DNA of 64,000 nucleotides from Maricaulis sp. GTDB taxonomy: Bacteria; Pseudomonadota; Alphaproteobacteria; Caulobacterales; Maricaulaceae. Made by a program: the position numbers and the translations under genes. Each line of letters opens with the position of its first letter. Positions within the stretch are counted from its first letter, which is position 1. The stretch spans positions 109,838 through 173,837 of the forward strand of contig NZMJ01000046.1 of NCBI GenBank assembly GCA_002692855.1. Direction: 5' to 3'. The notes below the pieces were generated by a model. That model saw only the letters and a program-made list of their open reading frames with translations. It was not told the DNA's origin and did no database searches. Of this stretch, positions 25,637-33,630 are shown piece after piece.

Positions 25637-25969
25637 CTAGCCCTCTTCGACCGGTTCCGTGAGGAAGTGGCGCCCGTGCCGGTCCTCGATTTCGACAACC
25701 CACAGATCAGGGTCCCGGTCCATGGCCCGGCGGATATGCGCATCGGCCTGGGCTTCAGGAACGATCCCGTTGGGCCGCGTCCAGATACGCTCCCCTTCGA
25801 AATTCCGGGCCGGAACAAAGGTCTCGCAGCTGCCGTCCAGCCGCATCACCTTGACCCACACGGCACCGGCATCCCGATCACCACGGGCCACGACCATGCC
25901 CATCGCCCCGCCCGACTGTGCGCGGCGCAGCAAGGCCTGCACCCAGATTTCTGCTTTCAGCTCGCTCAT
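25637..25969 (-). CDS. DUF1491 family protein
   Basis: Small soluble protein of 110 residues starting MSELKAEIWVQALLRRAQSGGAMGMVVARGDRDAGAVWVKVMRLDG and containing DPDLWVVEIEDRHGRHFL. This matches DUF1491, a conserved alphaproteobacterial family without assigned function. It is the first gene of a leftward unit with prfC and the MscS gene. The 57-base gap to the divergent gene at 26027 must hold both promoters. Confidence 0.9.
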   Translation of the reverse strand: MSELKAEIWVQALLRRAQSGGAMGMVVARGDRDAGAVWVKVMRLDGSCETFVPARNFEGERIWTRPNGIVPEAQADAHIRRAMDRDPDLWVVEIEDRHGRHFLTEPVEEG

Positions 25970-26026
25970 AACCGTTGATGGCCGCCCAATTGCTTAATAA
26001 AGTGTAAAGGCGGTGGGGAGCGCATC

Positions 26027-27622
26027 ATGTTTGTAAGGGTATTGAGTGGGGGCTTCGGCCTCATAGTGTTGTTTTTCTTGGCGTTTGTTGCAAACGCGCA
26101 GGAGACGGCAACCAGCGGATCTGAAATCCGGACACTGTCCGATCTTGATCCATCTGCCAATTCCCGGCTCATTTCGGCCGGATCATCAAGCCAGATTCTC
26201 GATTTCCGGCTTCCTCCCAATATTTCTGCACAATCGGCACGGTTGGCACTCGCCGTGCGCGGCACTGCCGCCAGTCAGGGCGAGTTGTCTGTGACCGTCA
26301 ACGGTCAACCTGCCGGGCAAATCATCGTTCGGGCCACCGAAAATTCGGTCATCGACATTCCGGGCGACATGCTTCAATCCGGCGCCAACACGGTCTCGCT
26401 CACGGCCAATGCTGCCGACGGCGACTGGCTGGTCGATGGGCGCCGCTCCCGGCTTCAGGTCAATTTTATCCGCGCCCGCCGCCCCGCTACGCTGGGCGAA
26501 GTCGAAGAGGCCCTGGCGGCTGATTTCGGCGCCATTCGCCGCGTCGCGATTGAAGACACGCGCGGCCCGCGCGCGGTCGAAGCCCTTGCGGCGCAGGCCA
26601 TAGCCCTGCGCGCCGGACGGGTGCCGTTGTTTACGCATGACCGCTCCGGCGCAGACCTTTACCTGGTATTCGAAAGCGGCGGTGATCTGGGCCTGACCGG
26701 ACCGGAAGTCGTCCTCGACGTCACGGACGGGGTCGGCATCCATGTTCGCGGCCGGAATGCGACCGAGACCGAGGCCGCGGCCCGCCTGTTCGCGGCGCGC
26801 TCCTTTCAGGGTCTGGGAACGCGCTTCACCATCGCCGAGGCGCTGGCGGCTCCGCGCCTGCAATCCGATGCTGCGCCTGCCCTGACGGATGACGGAACGG
26901 AATTGTCCCGTTTTGCGCGCCGGTCTTTCCCGTTCGGCGCTGATCACGGTGCGCGCACGGCGGTTGTCCTCGACCAGTTTGAAGGCGATTCCCGCCTTGC
27001 GGCCTTCTCCCTCCTCTCGCGCGTCGTCCTCACCACGGGCGAAGCCTGGCTCTATGCCTCCTATGGCGAGACCACTGCGGGCGTGTCGAGCGACAGCCAC
27101 CTGGTGGTGATCGGGCCGGACATCACGGAAGACCGGGCCTTCATGGCGCGGGTGCCTGAGGAAATGCGCGCCGCGCTTCGCGCCGCGGACCGCGCGGTCG
27201 GACGCCGGTCGGGCTTCCGCCTTGCCGCCTCGGCCTATGCCGAAAGCGAAGACGGATCAGCCCCCGAGGGAGATCCGTCAGGCGTCGTGGCCGTGTTCGA
27301 GGATCCCTCGGTCGAGGGCCGCTGGATCGCCGCCTTTACCGCCCCGGACAACACCTCCTTTGCCGATGCCGCCGCAACGCTGGCACGGTCGGACTTGTGG
27401 CTGGCACTCCAGGGACGTGCGGCGCTCTGGACGGCATCGGGGATCACCCCGTTCGACTTCACTCCCGCGCCCGCACCCTCGCTCGGCCAGCGGGCGAGCA
27501 ACCTGAATTTCTATCCGCGCGAATTCGCGATGGCGTTCTTCACGCTGGCCCTCCTCTTCGTGATGCGCGGCATGTGGCTGCGCCGCCGCCGCGTTCACGC
27601 GATGTCAAAGGGTTCACGCTAG
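26027..27622 (+). CDS. BcsB-like periplasmic protein with C-terminal membrane anchor
   Basis: Protein of 531 residues with a signal peptide (MFVRVLSGGFGLIVLFFLAFVANAQ), two beta-rich carbohydrate-binding-like regions (LDFRLPPNISAQSARLALAVRGTAASQGELSVTVNGQPAG) separated by alpha/beta regions, and one membrane helix near the end (FAMAFFTLALLFVMRGMWLRRRR). This resembles the cellulose synthase regulatory subunit BcsB but is shorter than typical BcsB. No BcsA, BcsC or BcsZ lies beside it in the window. It could support a different synthase or a divergent polysaccharide system. The next gene follows after 37 bases on the same strand. The family call is moderate. Confidence 0.65.
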   Translation: MFVRVLSGGFGLIVLFFLAFVANAQETATSGSEIRTLSDLDPSANSRLISAGSSSQILDFRLPPNISAQSARLALAVRGTAASQGELSVTVNGQPAGQIIVRATENSVIDIPGDMLQSGANTVSLTANAADGDWLVDGRRSRLQVNFIRARRPATLGEVEEALAADFGAIRRVAIEDTRGPRAVEALAAQAIALRAGRVPLFTHDRSGADLYLVFESGGDLGLTGPEVVLDVTDGVGIHVRGRNATETEAAARLFAARSFQGLGTRFTIAEALAAPRLQSDAAPALTDDGTELSRFARRSFPFGADHGARTAVVLDQFEGDSRLAAFSLLSRVVLTTGEAWLYASYGETTAGVSSDSHLVVIGPDITEDRAFMARVPEEMRAALRAADRAVGRRSGFRLAASAYAESEDGSAPEGDPSGVVAVFEDPSVEGRWIAAFTAPDNTSFADAAATLARSDLWLALQGRAALWTASGITPFDFTPAPAPSLGQRASNLNFYPREFAMAFFTLALLFVMRGMWLRRRRVHAMSKGSR

Positions 27623-27659
27623 CCTCCCGCTCCTTATTGTCGGAGTCGGGGCAGCTCAC

Positions 27660-28532
27660 ATGCGTATCGCAGCGGCACTTGCCGCAATGGCCATCACTGC
27701 GGCACACGCGCAGGCGCAAGATGCCGAAACGGCATTCGATGGCCGTTCGCTGGCAATGGCACTTGATGATCGCTGCGAGCTTTATGCGGTGTCCGAGCGC
27801 AGCGCGCTCGACGCATCCTGGCTTCAGGCGCGCGGCGTCCTGATCCGGTCGGGCTACGAACCGTCTGTCTTGACGACACGCTATGCGGCCTTGTCGCGCC
27901 GCGCCCAGACCATGCCCTGTGACAGTTCCGACGCGCAGGCAATCGCCGCCGATGTCGCGTTCGCCTTTCGTACGCTGGGCCGCGTGCGCGAGATGGACTT
28001 TCCCGGTATCGAGCGGGTGTGGCGGGCCGAACGGCCCTATCCCGAATTTCCCGCCTGGACTCTGGCGCAATACCCTGTCGCAGGGGATGCCGGACACGTT
28101 TTCGGATTCTTCCACGCAGAGGGTGTTCGCAGTCTGGCGCTCGGCCTGCCGGCCACTTCGGTCGCAACGACGGCGCGCATCGTGATGCGCGATGCAGAGC
28201 TGTCACCAGCGCTGACCGACGCAAGCCTTGGTGGACTGCTGGTGGTGCCGGGGCGTCCCGGCTGGGTGCGCTATGCGCCGCCCGCTCACGCCGAAGCGGT
28301 GATCTGGGCGTCAGCCCGGCAATCCGGCGGCGGGATGCTTCGCTTTGAGTTCCCGCGGCGCGCCGTCGAGGCCCTGATCGCCCTCGACCCGCGCGAAACC
28401 GTCAGGATCGAAACGCTCGACGCCCGCGGACGGGTGACCGACATCCTGTTTATCGAAATCGGGGATTTCGCGGCCGGGGAGGCTTTCCTGTCCGCCGGTC
28501 CGGGCGCGGACTCAGGCGCTGCCGGAGGCTGA
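27660..28532 (+). CDS. Exported hypothetical protein
   Basis: Protein of 290 residues with a clear signal peptide (MRIAAALAAMAITAAHAQAQ). Two cysteines (LDDRCELYAV and QTMPCDSSD) could form a disulfide in the periplasm. The rest is a mix of helix and strand with no motif I recognise. It is 37 bases downstream of the BcsB-like gene and probably cotranscribed, so it may serve the same envelope function. The last 21 bases overlap the end of the convergent DivJ-like gene. Confidence 0.75.
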   Translation: MRIAAALAAMAITAAHAQAQDAETAFDGRSLAMALDDRCELYAVSERSALDASWLQARGVLIRSGYEPSVLTTRYAALSRRAQTMPCDSSDAQAIAADVAFAFRTLGRVREMDFPGIERVWRAERPYPEFPAWTLAQYPVAGDAGHVFGFFHAEGVRSLALGLPATSVATTARIVMRDAELSPALTDASLGGLLVVPGRPGWVRYAPPAHAEAVIWASARQSGGGMLRFEFPRRAVEALIALDPRETVRIETLDARGRVTDILFIEIGDFAAGEAFLSAGPGADSGAAGG

Positions 28533-30284
28533 CATCAGCGACCCGCTCGCTTCCTGCGCGCGGCGGATGCGGTCATGCACTTCCAGCGGCAGCGGTTCGA
28601 CTTCCGGTATGGCGAGATCAATCACGGGCATCCGCACCGTGACGGTCGTTCCCTCATTGACCCGGCTTTCGATTTCCATCGTGCCGCCATGCAGTTCGGC
28701 CAGCGACCGGACCAGCGACAGCCCCAGCCCGGAGCCGCGCTCACCGCTCTCGTCCGTGTTGGACGCCTGCTGGAAACGAGCACCCAGTTCGCGCACTTCG
28801 TCCTCGGGAATGCCGACACCACTGTCGCCGACGGCGATGATCAGGTCGTCGCCTTCCCGGCGGGTCATGGCCACCACGGCACCGGAAGGCGGCGTGAACT
28901 TGATGGCATTGGACAGGAGGTTCAGCAGGATCTGACGCAGCGCCTTGCGGTCAGCCTGCACATTGACGGATGTGTCGGGCAGGTCAGTGTCCAGCGACAC
29001 ACCTTTTTCTTCGGCCCGCTGGCGCAGCAACTTGGTGCAGATATCCACCACGTCACGGGCATCGAAACCTTCAGGATCAAGCTCGTAACGCTCGGCCTCG
29101 ATCTTCGACATGTCCAGGACGTCGCCGATCAGGTCGAGCAGGTGGCGTCCGCTTTCGTGGATCAGGTCGGCATATTCCGCGTAGCGCGCCGGCAGCGGTC
29201 CGAACAGGCGCGCCTTCATCACCTCGGAAAAACCGATGATCGCATTCAGCGGCGTGCGGATCTCGTGACTGACCGAGGCAAGATACTCGCTCTTGGCGGC
29301 GGAATCCGACAGGGCCTCGTCGCGCTCGCGGCGCAGCAGATCGGTATCGGCCGTCTCACGAGTAAAGGCGGCGATTGTCGTGTCATCGCGCGTCGGCGCA
29401 CCGGTGACCGTGACCTGTTCAGGAGCGCCTCCGGCGCCTCGAACCCGCGTACGGGTCGCCTCGCCACCGAGGCGGTTGACGGCCTGCGCCAGCAATTGCC
29501 GTTCTTCCTCGTCGTGTGCCAGCGCGGCGAACGGCAGGCCCTCCAGCGTCTTGGGCAGACCCGGGATCAGGTCCCGCAACCCGGCTGACCCGGCGAGGAT
29601 CTGGCCCTCGTCCAGAACGGCCATCGGCACCGGCGATGCGTCAAAGGCATGACTGCGGACGCGGAAACGCGACGCATCGTTCTGCGCCTGGTCGAGCGAG
29701 CGCACGGCACGCAGCGACGAGATCGCGAAACCCGCCGCGATGAAGGCGGCAGCAACCGGGAATACCGGTGCGAAGATCAGCGAGGCTCCGGGCGGGGTCA
29801 CCAGGAATCCGCCCAGTTGCAGCCCGCCGATCGCGATGGCGCTGAAACCCGACAGGGCAGCGGCCTCGACGATATGCCCGCGATTGCCGCAGGCTGCAGC
29901 AGCCGCCGGCGGCAACAGGAAGGCAATCGCGGCCAGACCCGTCACACCGCCACACGCTGCGGCGACCGAGGCCGCCAGCGCGGTCCACAGCAAGGCCAGC
30001 GTCAGGCGCGGCAATTCGCGGCGCGTTTCCTTGCGGAGGATGATCAGGGCGAGGGCCGGGATGGCAGCAATGCCGATGCAGATTCCCGCGATCAGCGGCG
30101 CAAACGACGTCGTGTCGATCACCGAGCGGGCTGTCGCCGCCAGTCCGGCAAGCCAGATCAGCCCGGCAATCAGGGCACCGGCACGCTGGGAAGGAATGGG
30201 CAACCGCTCAATCACGGATATTCCGGTTCTTCGTTCCGACTCGGAGAGTGAGCCAAGGGGACTCTTTGCTCGGTTTCTTAACAA
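28512..30284 (-). CDS. DivJ-like sensor histidine kinase
   Basis: Protein of up to 590 residues with about six membrane helices between 36 and 195 and a PAS-like linker (about 205-310). The histidine-kinase core has H340 in SVSHEIRTPLNAIIGFSEVM, and the stretch LIHESGRHLLDLIGDVLDMSKIEAERYEL, the signature of the DivJ/PleC subgroup that acts on DivK. An N box (NLLSNAIKF), G1 (GDSGVGIPED) and G2 (GSGLGLSLV) complete the ATPase. Length and topology match Caulobacter DivJ (about 597 residues). A later GTG start (SVIERLP, residue 23) is possible. The assignment as the cell-cycle kinase is inferred from architecture. Confidence 0.75.
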   Translation of the reverse strand: MLRNRAKSPLGSLSESERRTGISVIERLPIPSQRAGALIAGLIWLAGLAATARSVIDTTSFAPLIAGICIGIAAIPALALIILRKETRRELPRLTLALLWTALAASVAAACGGVTGLAAIAFLLPPAAAAACGNRGHIVEAAALSGFSAIAIGGLQLGGFLVTPPGASLIFAPVFPVAAAFIAAGFAISSLRAVRSLDQAQNDASRFRVRSHAFDASPVPMAVLDEGQILAGSAGLRDLIPGLPKTLEGLPFAALAHDEEERQLLAQAVNRLGGEATRTRVRGAGGAPEQVTVTGAPTRDDTTIAAFTRETADTDLLRRERDEALSDSAAKSEYLASVSHEIRTPLNAIIGFSEVMKARLFGPLPARYAEYADLIHESGRHLLDLIGDVLDMSKIEAERYELDPEGFDARDVVDICTKLLRQRAEEKGVSLDTDLPDTSVNVQADRKALRQILLNLLSNAIKFTPPSGAVVAMTRREGDDLIIAVGDSGVGIPEDEVRELGARFQQASNTDESGERGSGLGLSLVRSLAELHGGTMEIESRVNEGTTVTVRMPVIDLAIPEVEPLPLEVHDRIRRAQEASGSLMSASGSA

Positions 30285-30297
30285 GGTATGAATCGCC
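30278..30297 (+). repeat. 20-bp repeat, copy 1
   Basis: TTAACAAGGTATGAATCGCC lies in the divergent region between the DivJ-like gene and the gene starting at 30416. It matches the copy at 31456 at 17 of 20 positions. It contains a GAATC (GANTC) sequence, the target of the cell-cycle methylase CcrM in related bacteria. It may be a promoter or operator element. Confidence 0.5.
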
Positions 30298-30415
30298 TAG
30301 GTTGAGCTTTAACGAATCAGGCAGTTTTCTTCCTTCCGGCTGTAATGCCCCTCTGGTGAAGACTTCGTTCTCACGCCAAGATAGGGTCAGTCGAGCTGCC
30401 GACGGGAGAGTTTCC

Positions 30416-31435
30416 GTGATCCTCGCTTCCTTGATTGCCGCCGTGCTTTTCGTTCAGGACGCCGAGCCTGAAACCACCGAGCCCCCTGCGACCGGTACGC
30501 CGGTGCTGCGTCTGGATGCGGTGCCCCAGCCTGCCGGACAGAACGACATCGTTCTTCAGTCGGCTGGTCAGTACGTTGGATATCACCGGGTGATCGGGGA
30601 TCTGCGGGATTCAACCATCGACTCGGGCGACGACCTCGATGTCGCGATGGACAGCCTGTCTTCCTATCTCGCGGACGAACGCCTTGCGCGCGCCTGGCTC
30701 GCCTATGCGTCCCTGGTGGCCGAGCAGAACCCGCAATATCTCGATGATGTGCGCGAAGTCGCCGACTATTACGGTGCCGCCGCCGCGATATCGGGTCTCA
30801 TGAATGACCCGGCCTACGCCACTGCCTTCCGTCACTCCGACGACGCCAGTGCAACCGTGCTCGGCGTGATCGACGAGGACTCCGACGAAATCCGCATGTT
30901 GGGCGAACAATATCGCCAGGCGGCCTACGACCTTCAACATGCCGCCTGGGCCCAGCGCGTCGCCCGCGACCGCGAAACCCGGCTTTCGGCCCTGTCTGCA
31001 TCGGGCGACCGCCCTCTTGCCCTGTCGATGGACGTGTTCGCCACCTCCTTTGTCGGCGGTGAAGACGGGCTGGGCGCCGCATCATCCGAGATTGCGAGCC
31101 TGGCGGCCGTCAGCGGCCCGCCGCGCATGCCCTCGACCTCGACCAATCTGGCGATCACGGCAGACCTGCCCTACGAGCCGGACCGCGTCCGCGTCGGCCG
31201 CATCCTGTCGATTGCAGCGCTTCGGGCGATTGGCGACGACAGCACGTATACAGACCAGGCTGTTTCCCAGCTCCTGTCTGACCCGCTCGCGCGGCGCTGC
31301 CTGTCCTGGGCCCGGATCAACATGGCCCAGTGCGTCGCCGCCGGCCATTTCAAGTATGAAGACTCCTTCTGCATCGCCCAGCATTTGCTGATCGACGTCA
31401 GCGATTGCTTGCAGGCATCGCAATCCCAGCGCTGA
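30416..31435 (+). CDS. Exported hypothetical protein
   Basis: Protein of 339 residues from GTG 30416, chosen because GGGAGAG lies five bases upstream and because it places a hydrophobic leader (VILASLIAAVLFVQ) at the N-terminus. The longer frame from 30248 would bury that leader and overlap the divergent kinase start. The mature part is acidic and helical (SYLADERLARAWLAYASLVAEQNPQYLDDVREVADYYGAAAA). The C-terminal region has three cysteines (RRCLSWARINMAQCVAAGHFKYEDSFCIAQH plus VSDCLQ), probably disulfide-bonded in the periplasm. I do not recognise the family. It diverges from the DivJ-like gene. Confidence 0.75.
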   Translation: MILASLIAAVLFVQDAEPETTEPPATGTPVLRLDAVPQPAGQNDIVLQSAGQYVGYHRVIGDLRDSTIDSGDDLDVAMDSLSSYLADERLARAWLAYASLVAEQNPQYLDDVREVADYYGAAAAISGLMNDPAYATAFRHSDDASATVLGVIDEDSDEIRMLGEQYRQAAYDLQHAAWAQRVARDRETRLSALSASGDRPLALSMDVFATSFVGGEDGLGAASSEIASLAAVSGPPRMPSTSTNLAITADLPYEPDRVRVGRILSIAALRAIGDDSTYTDQAVSQLLSDPLARRCLSWARINMAQCVAAGHFKYEDSFCIAQHLLIDVSDCLQASQSQR

Positions 31436-31653
31436 CAGCGAACGGCTGGCAAGCGTTAACAAAGTATGTATCGCTTTGAGACGTGGTTAGCCGTTCCTTA
31501 ATCGCACAGTAAAAATTTTATTTATTAGAATTCACGTCAATTGCTTTTAACTTCATTTCGTATCAACTAGCGTTTTTCTGGAATTGATGGAACGCATCGC
31601 ATAGCTTGAGACTTGCAGGGATGGTCATATCTCGCAAGGAAGGCTGATCGACG
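31436..31653. other. AT-rich intergenic region with 20-bp repeat
   Basis: A stretch without a gene, much richer in A and T than its surroundings, especially 31500-31565. Its first part holds TTAACAAAGTATGTATCGCT (31456-31475), the second copy of the 20-bp repeat. TTAATCGCACAGTAA (31498-31512) is one mismatch from the CtrA box TTAA-N7-TTAA. It probably carries the promoter for the DUF5330-sufE pair. The CtrA-site reading is tentative. Confidence 0.45.
31456..31475 (+). repeat. 20-bp repeat, copy 2
   Basis: TTAACAAAGTATGTATCGCT matches the copy at 30278-30297 at 17 of 20 positions and lies 20 bases after the stop of the gene those two copies flank. It stands ahead of the DUF5330-sufE pair, so it could be part of that promoter. 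Unlike copy 1 it lacks a GANTC site. Confidence 0.5.
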
Positions 31654-31953
31654 ATGTTGTTTCTGTTTCGCGCCGCATTCTGGATTGCAGTGGTTGCCGC
31701 TTTCGCGCCTGCCGGGCTTGCCGGTTTCCAGGTGACCGAACGCGACGATGCCTCGATCGAAAGCGTGCTCGCAGCGGGTCAGGACATCATGGCCTTCTGT
31801 GCCGACATGCCGGCAATCTGCGATGCGGGTCGTGAAGCCACGGTCCTGCTGGGTGGCATGGCCGACGCCACGACCGAAGGCGTCAATCACTGGCTTGAAA
31901 CCCGCGAAGAAGCCGAGCCGCGTCAGACTGTCCTCGCCGACTCCGGCGCATAA
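31654..31953 (+). CDS. DUF5330-like exported small protein
   Basis: Protein of 99 residues with a hydrophobic N-terminus (MLFLFRAAFWIAVVAAFAPAGLAG). The conserved core is IMAFCADMPAICDAGREATVLLGGMADATTEGVNHWL; the FC...P..C.AG arrangement matches the DUF5330 family common in alphaproteobacteria. The two cysteines probably pair in the periplasm. The function is unknown. sufE follows 38 bases downstream on the same strand. Confidence 0.8.
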   Translation: MLFLFRAAFWIAVVAAFAPAGLAGFQVTERDDASIESVLAAGQDIMAFCADMPAICDAGREATVLLGGMADATTEGVNHWLETREEAEPRQTVLADSGA

Positions 31954-31991
31954 GGCTTGCCAGCCTCGCCTGCCCTGCCTAGGTGCAGGGC

Positions 31992-32411
31992 ATGAGCCTT
32001 CAAACCGACATCGACACCCTCATCGACGAATTCGACCTGCTGGACGATTGGGAACAGCGCTACCGCTATCTCATCGACATGGGCAAGGACTTGCCGCCCT
32101 TCCCCGAGGATGCCCGCAATGAAGCCCACCGTGTGAAGGGCTGCGTCAGTCAGGTCTGGCTGATCGCGCGGCGCGATGAGACCAATCGCGGCATACATGT
32201 CTTCGAAGCCGATTCCGACGCCCACATCGTGCGTGGTCTCGCGGCATTGCTGATCCGGATTTATTCGGGGCGGACATCGGCCGAGATCCGCTCCGTCGAC
32301 GCGCGCGAGGTGCTTTCCAGGATCGGCCTGGCCGAACACCTGTCGCCCCAGCGATCAAACGGCCTCAACTCGATGATTGCGCGGATTCAGAGCGAAGCCG
32401 CCGAGGGCTGA
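31992..32411 (+). CDS. sufE: SufE cysteine-desulfurase activator
   Basis: Protein of 139 residues starting MSLQTDIDTLIDEFDLLDDWEQRYRYLIDMGKDLPPFPEDARNEAHRVKGC. The sulfur-accepting cysteine is C51 in VKGCVSQVW. SufE takes sulfane sulfur from SufS and hands it to the SufBCD scaffold in Fe-S cluster assembly. ATG 31992 has AGG eight bases upstream; GTG 31983 would add three residues. Other suf genes are not in the window. Its 3' end overlaps the convergent DUF6456 gene by 25 bases. Confidence 0.95.
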   Translation: MSLQTDIDTLIDEFDLLDDWEQRYRYLIDMGKDLPPFPEDARNEAHRVKGCVSQVWLIARRDETNRGIHVFEADSDAHIVRGLAALLIRIYSGRTSAEIRSVDAREVLSRIGLAEHLSPQRSNGLNSMIARIQSEAAEG

Positions 32412-33151
32412 GCCCGCTTCATTCCGTAATGCACCGCAAGCCGGGTCAGTCCCAGCTTCAGCGCGATCTTCGCAGACCGCTTCGGCCAGCATTCCTCGCG
32501 CTCGATCCGGGTCAGGCCGGTCTCGCGGATGCACGCTGCGAACACGACCCTGTCGAGACCCGGACCCAGGGCGGCCAGCGCGTCCATGACCCGGTCCTTG
32601 GCCGCCAGTACCGCGAGCGGCGAATCTTCCGGTCCGGCGGGGCCCCGGCCGCTACCGCTGCGTGGCGGCGCCGTCCAGTCCGCGGTCAGGCGCTGGCTCA
32701 TGGTCGAACGCGCATGGTCAGCCCTCAGCTTTTCCCCGGCCTCATATTCGGCGCGATCAAGCAGCGGCGCGCTGCCATCCGGTCCCGGCCGAATCCAGCG
32801 CGCCAGGGGTGACGCCTCGCTGCGGCGGACCACGGGCATGTCCTTGCCCGCCTCATCGAGCAGGACAGCACGCTCCAGCCCGCCATGCTGCGCCAGAAAG
32901 CCCGCCTCCCCGGCCTGCTCGCGTGCGCTTCGATGCGCCACATCGTGCGACAGCGCAAAACCGTCCTCCACCTCAGACAGCCATCCATCGGCGCGCGCGG
33001 TCAGCACGTCCTTGCGCGGCACGCGCGCCAGCGGCCGGCGGCGTCGATCACCCTTAGGGAAGACGGCAAAGCCGCCCTGGCCGCCGTCGGGCAACAACAG
33101 GGCTCCCGGCGTCTCCAGGCGCCTCAGCCAGCGCGGCATCAATTGCGGCAT
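32387..33151 (-). CDS. DUF6456 protein, candidate GafZ-like GTA activator
   Basis: Protein of 254 residues. The middle carries the DUF6456 pattern LLDRAEYEAGEKLRADHARSTMSQRLTADWTAPP. The C-terminus has LDRVVFAACIRETGLTRIEREECWPKRSAKIALKLGLTRLAVHYG, a helix-turn-helix region resembling sigma-factor region 4. A DnaA-domain-IV-like protein is encoded just upstream with a 13-base overlap. This pairing matches my recollection of GafY and GafZ, the two-gene activators of the Caulobacter GTA, fused as GafA in Rhodobacter. The GTA role is inference from domain pairing and presence of a GTA cluster about 14 kb away. Confidence 0.7.
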   Translation of the reverse strand: MPQLMPRWLRRLETPGALLLPDGGQGGFAVFPKGDRRRRPLARVPRKDVLTARADGWLSEVEDGFALSHDVAHRSAREQAGEAGFLAQHGGLERAVLLDEAGKDMPVVRRSEASPLARWIRPGPDGSAPLLDRAEYEAGEKLRADHARSTMSQRLTADWTAPPRSGSGRGPAGPEDSPLAVLAAKDRVMDALAALGPGLDRVVFAACIRETGLTRIEREECWPKRSAKIALKLGLTRLAVHYGMKRAQPSAASL

Positions 33152-33489
33152 CCGGAAATCTCGGTCGGCAGCGGCGCAGACCGCAGGAAAGCCTCAAGCC
33201 GGTCGAGCCGGGCATCAAAGTCGGGGTCGTCCCGCCGATCTTCGACCACGTGACAGGCGTGCGACGCCGTGGTCCGGTCGCGGCGGAAAGCCAACGCGAC
33301 GCGTGACAGGCTCAGCTCGAACGAGATGTGAGCGAGATACATCGCGACCTGGCGGGCCAGCGCGATGTGGCTCGCACCGCGCGTCGGCTGGTCAATATCC
33401 TCGGGTTCAATGCCGAACGCGTACGCGACAGCCTCCCGCGTCAGCCGGGCGCGAGCCGCATCCATCCGGTCCGGTTCGATCATTCTCAT
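33139..33489 (-). CDS. DnaA-domain-IV-like HTH protein, candidate GafY-like
   Basis: Protein of 116 residues. The stretch ALARQVAMYLAHISFELSLSRVALAFRRDRTTASHACHVVEDRRDD is very like the DnaA C-terminal DNA-binding domain (ARQVAMYL...LS...FgRDHTTV.HA), but no AAA+ domain is present. ATG 33489 is preceded by AAGGAG and gives MRMIEPDRMDAARARLTREAVAYAFGI. It is the first gene of a two-gene unit with the DUF6456 protein. In Caulobacter, the GTA activator GafY is, as I recall, a small protein of this kind that works with GafZ. A generic HTH regulator is the alternative. Confidence 0.72.
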   Translation of the reverse strand: MRMIEPDRMDAARARLTREAVAYAFGIEPEDIDQPTRGASHIALARQVAMYLAHISFELSLSRVALAFRRDRTTASHACHVVEDRRDDPDFDARLDRLEAFLRSAPLPTEISGCRN

Positions 33490-33630
33490 CTGCAAACTCC
33501 TTTCGGTCTCGGACGATAGGAACAAAAGCAGATCAGAGGATAACTTTCCTATACGCCTGCGTCACCAAATTCCACAGCTTGGAATTGCAGTGCGCAAATG
33601 CGGGGATTGCGGGTCGGCCGGGCGGCAGAC

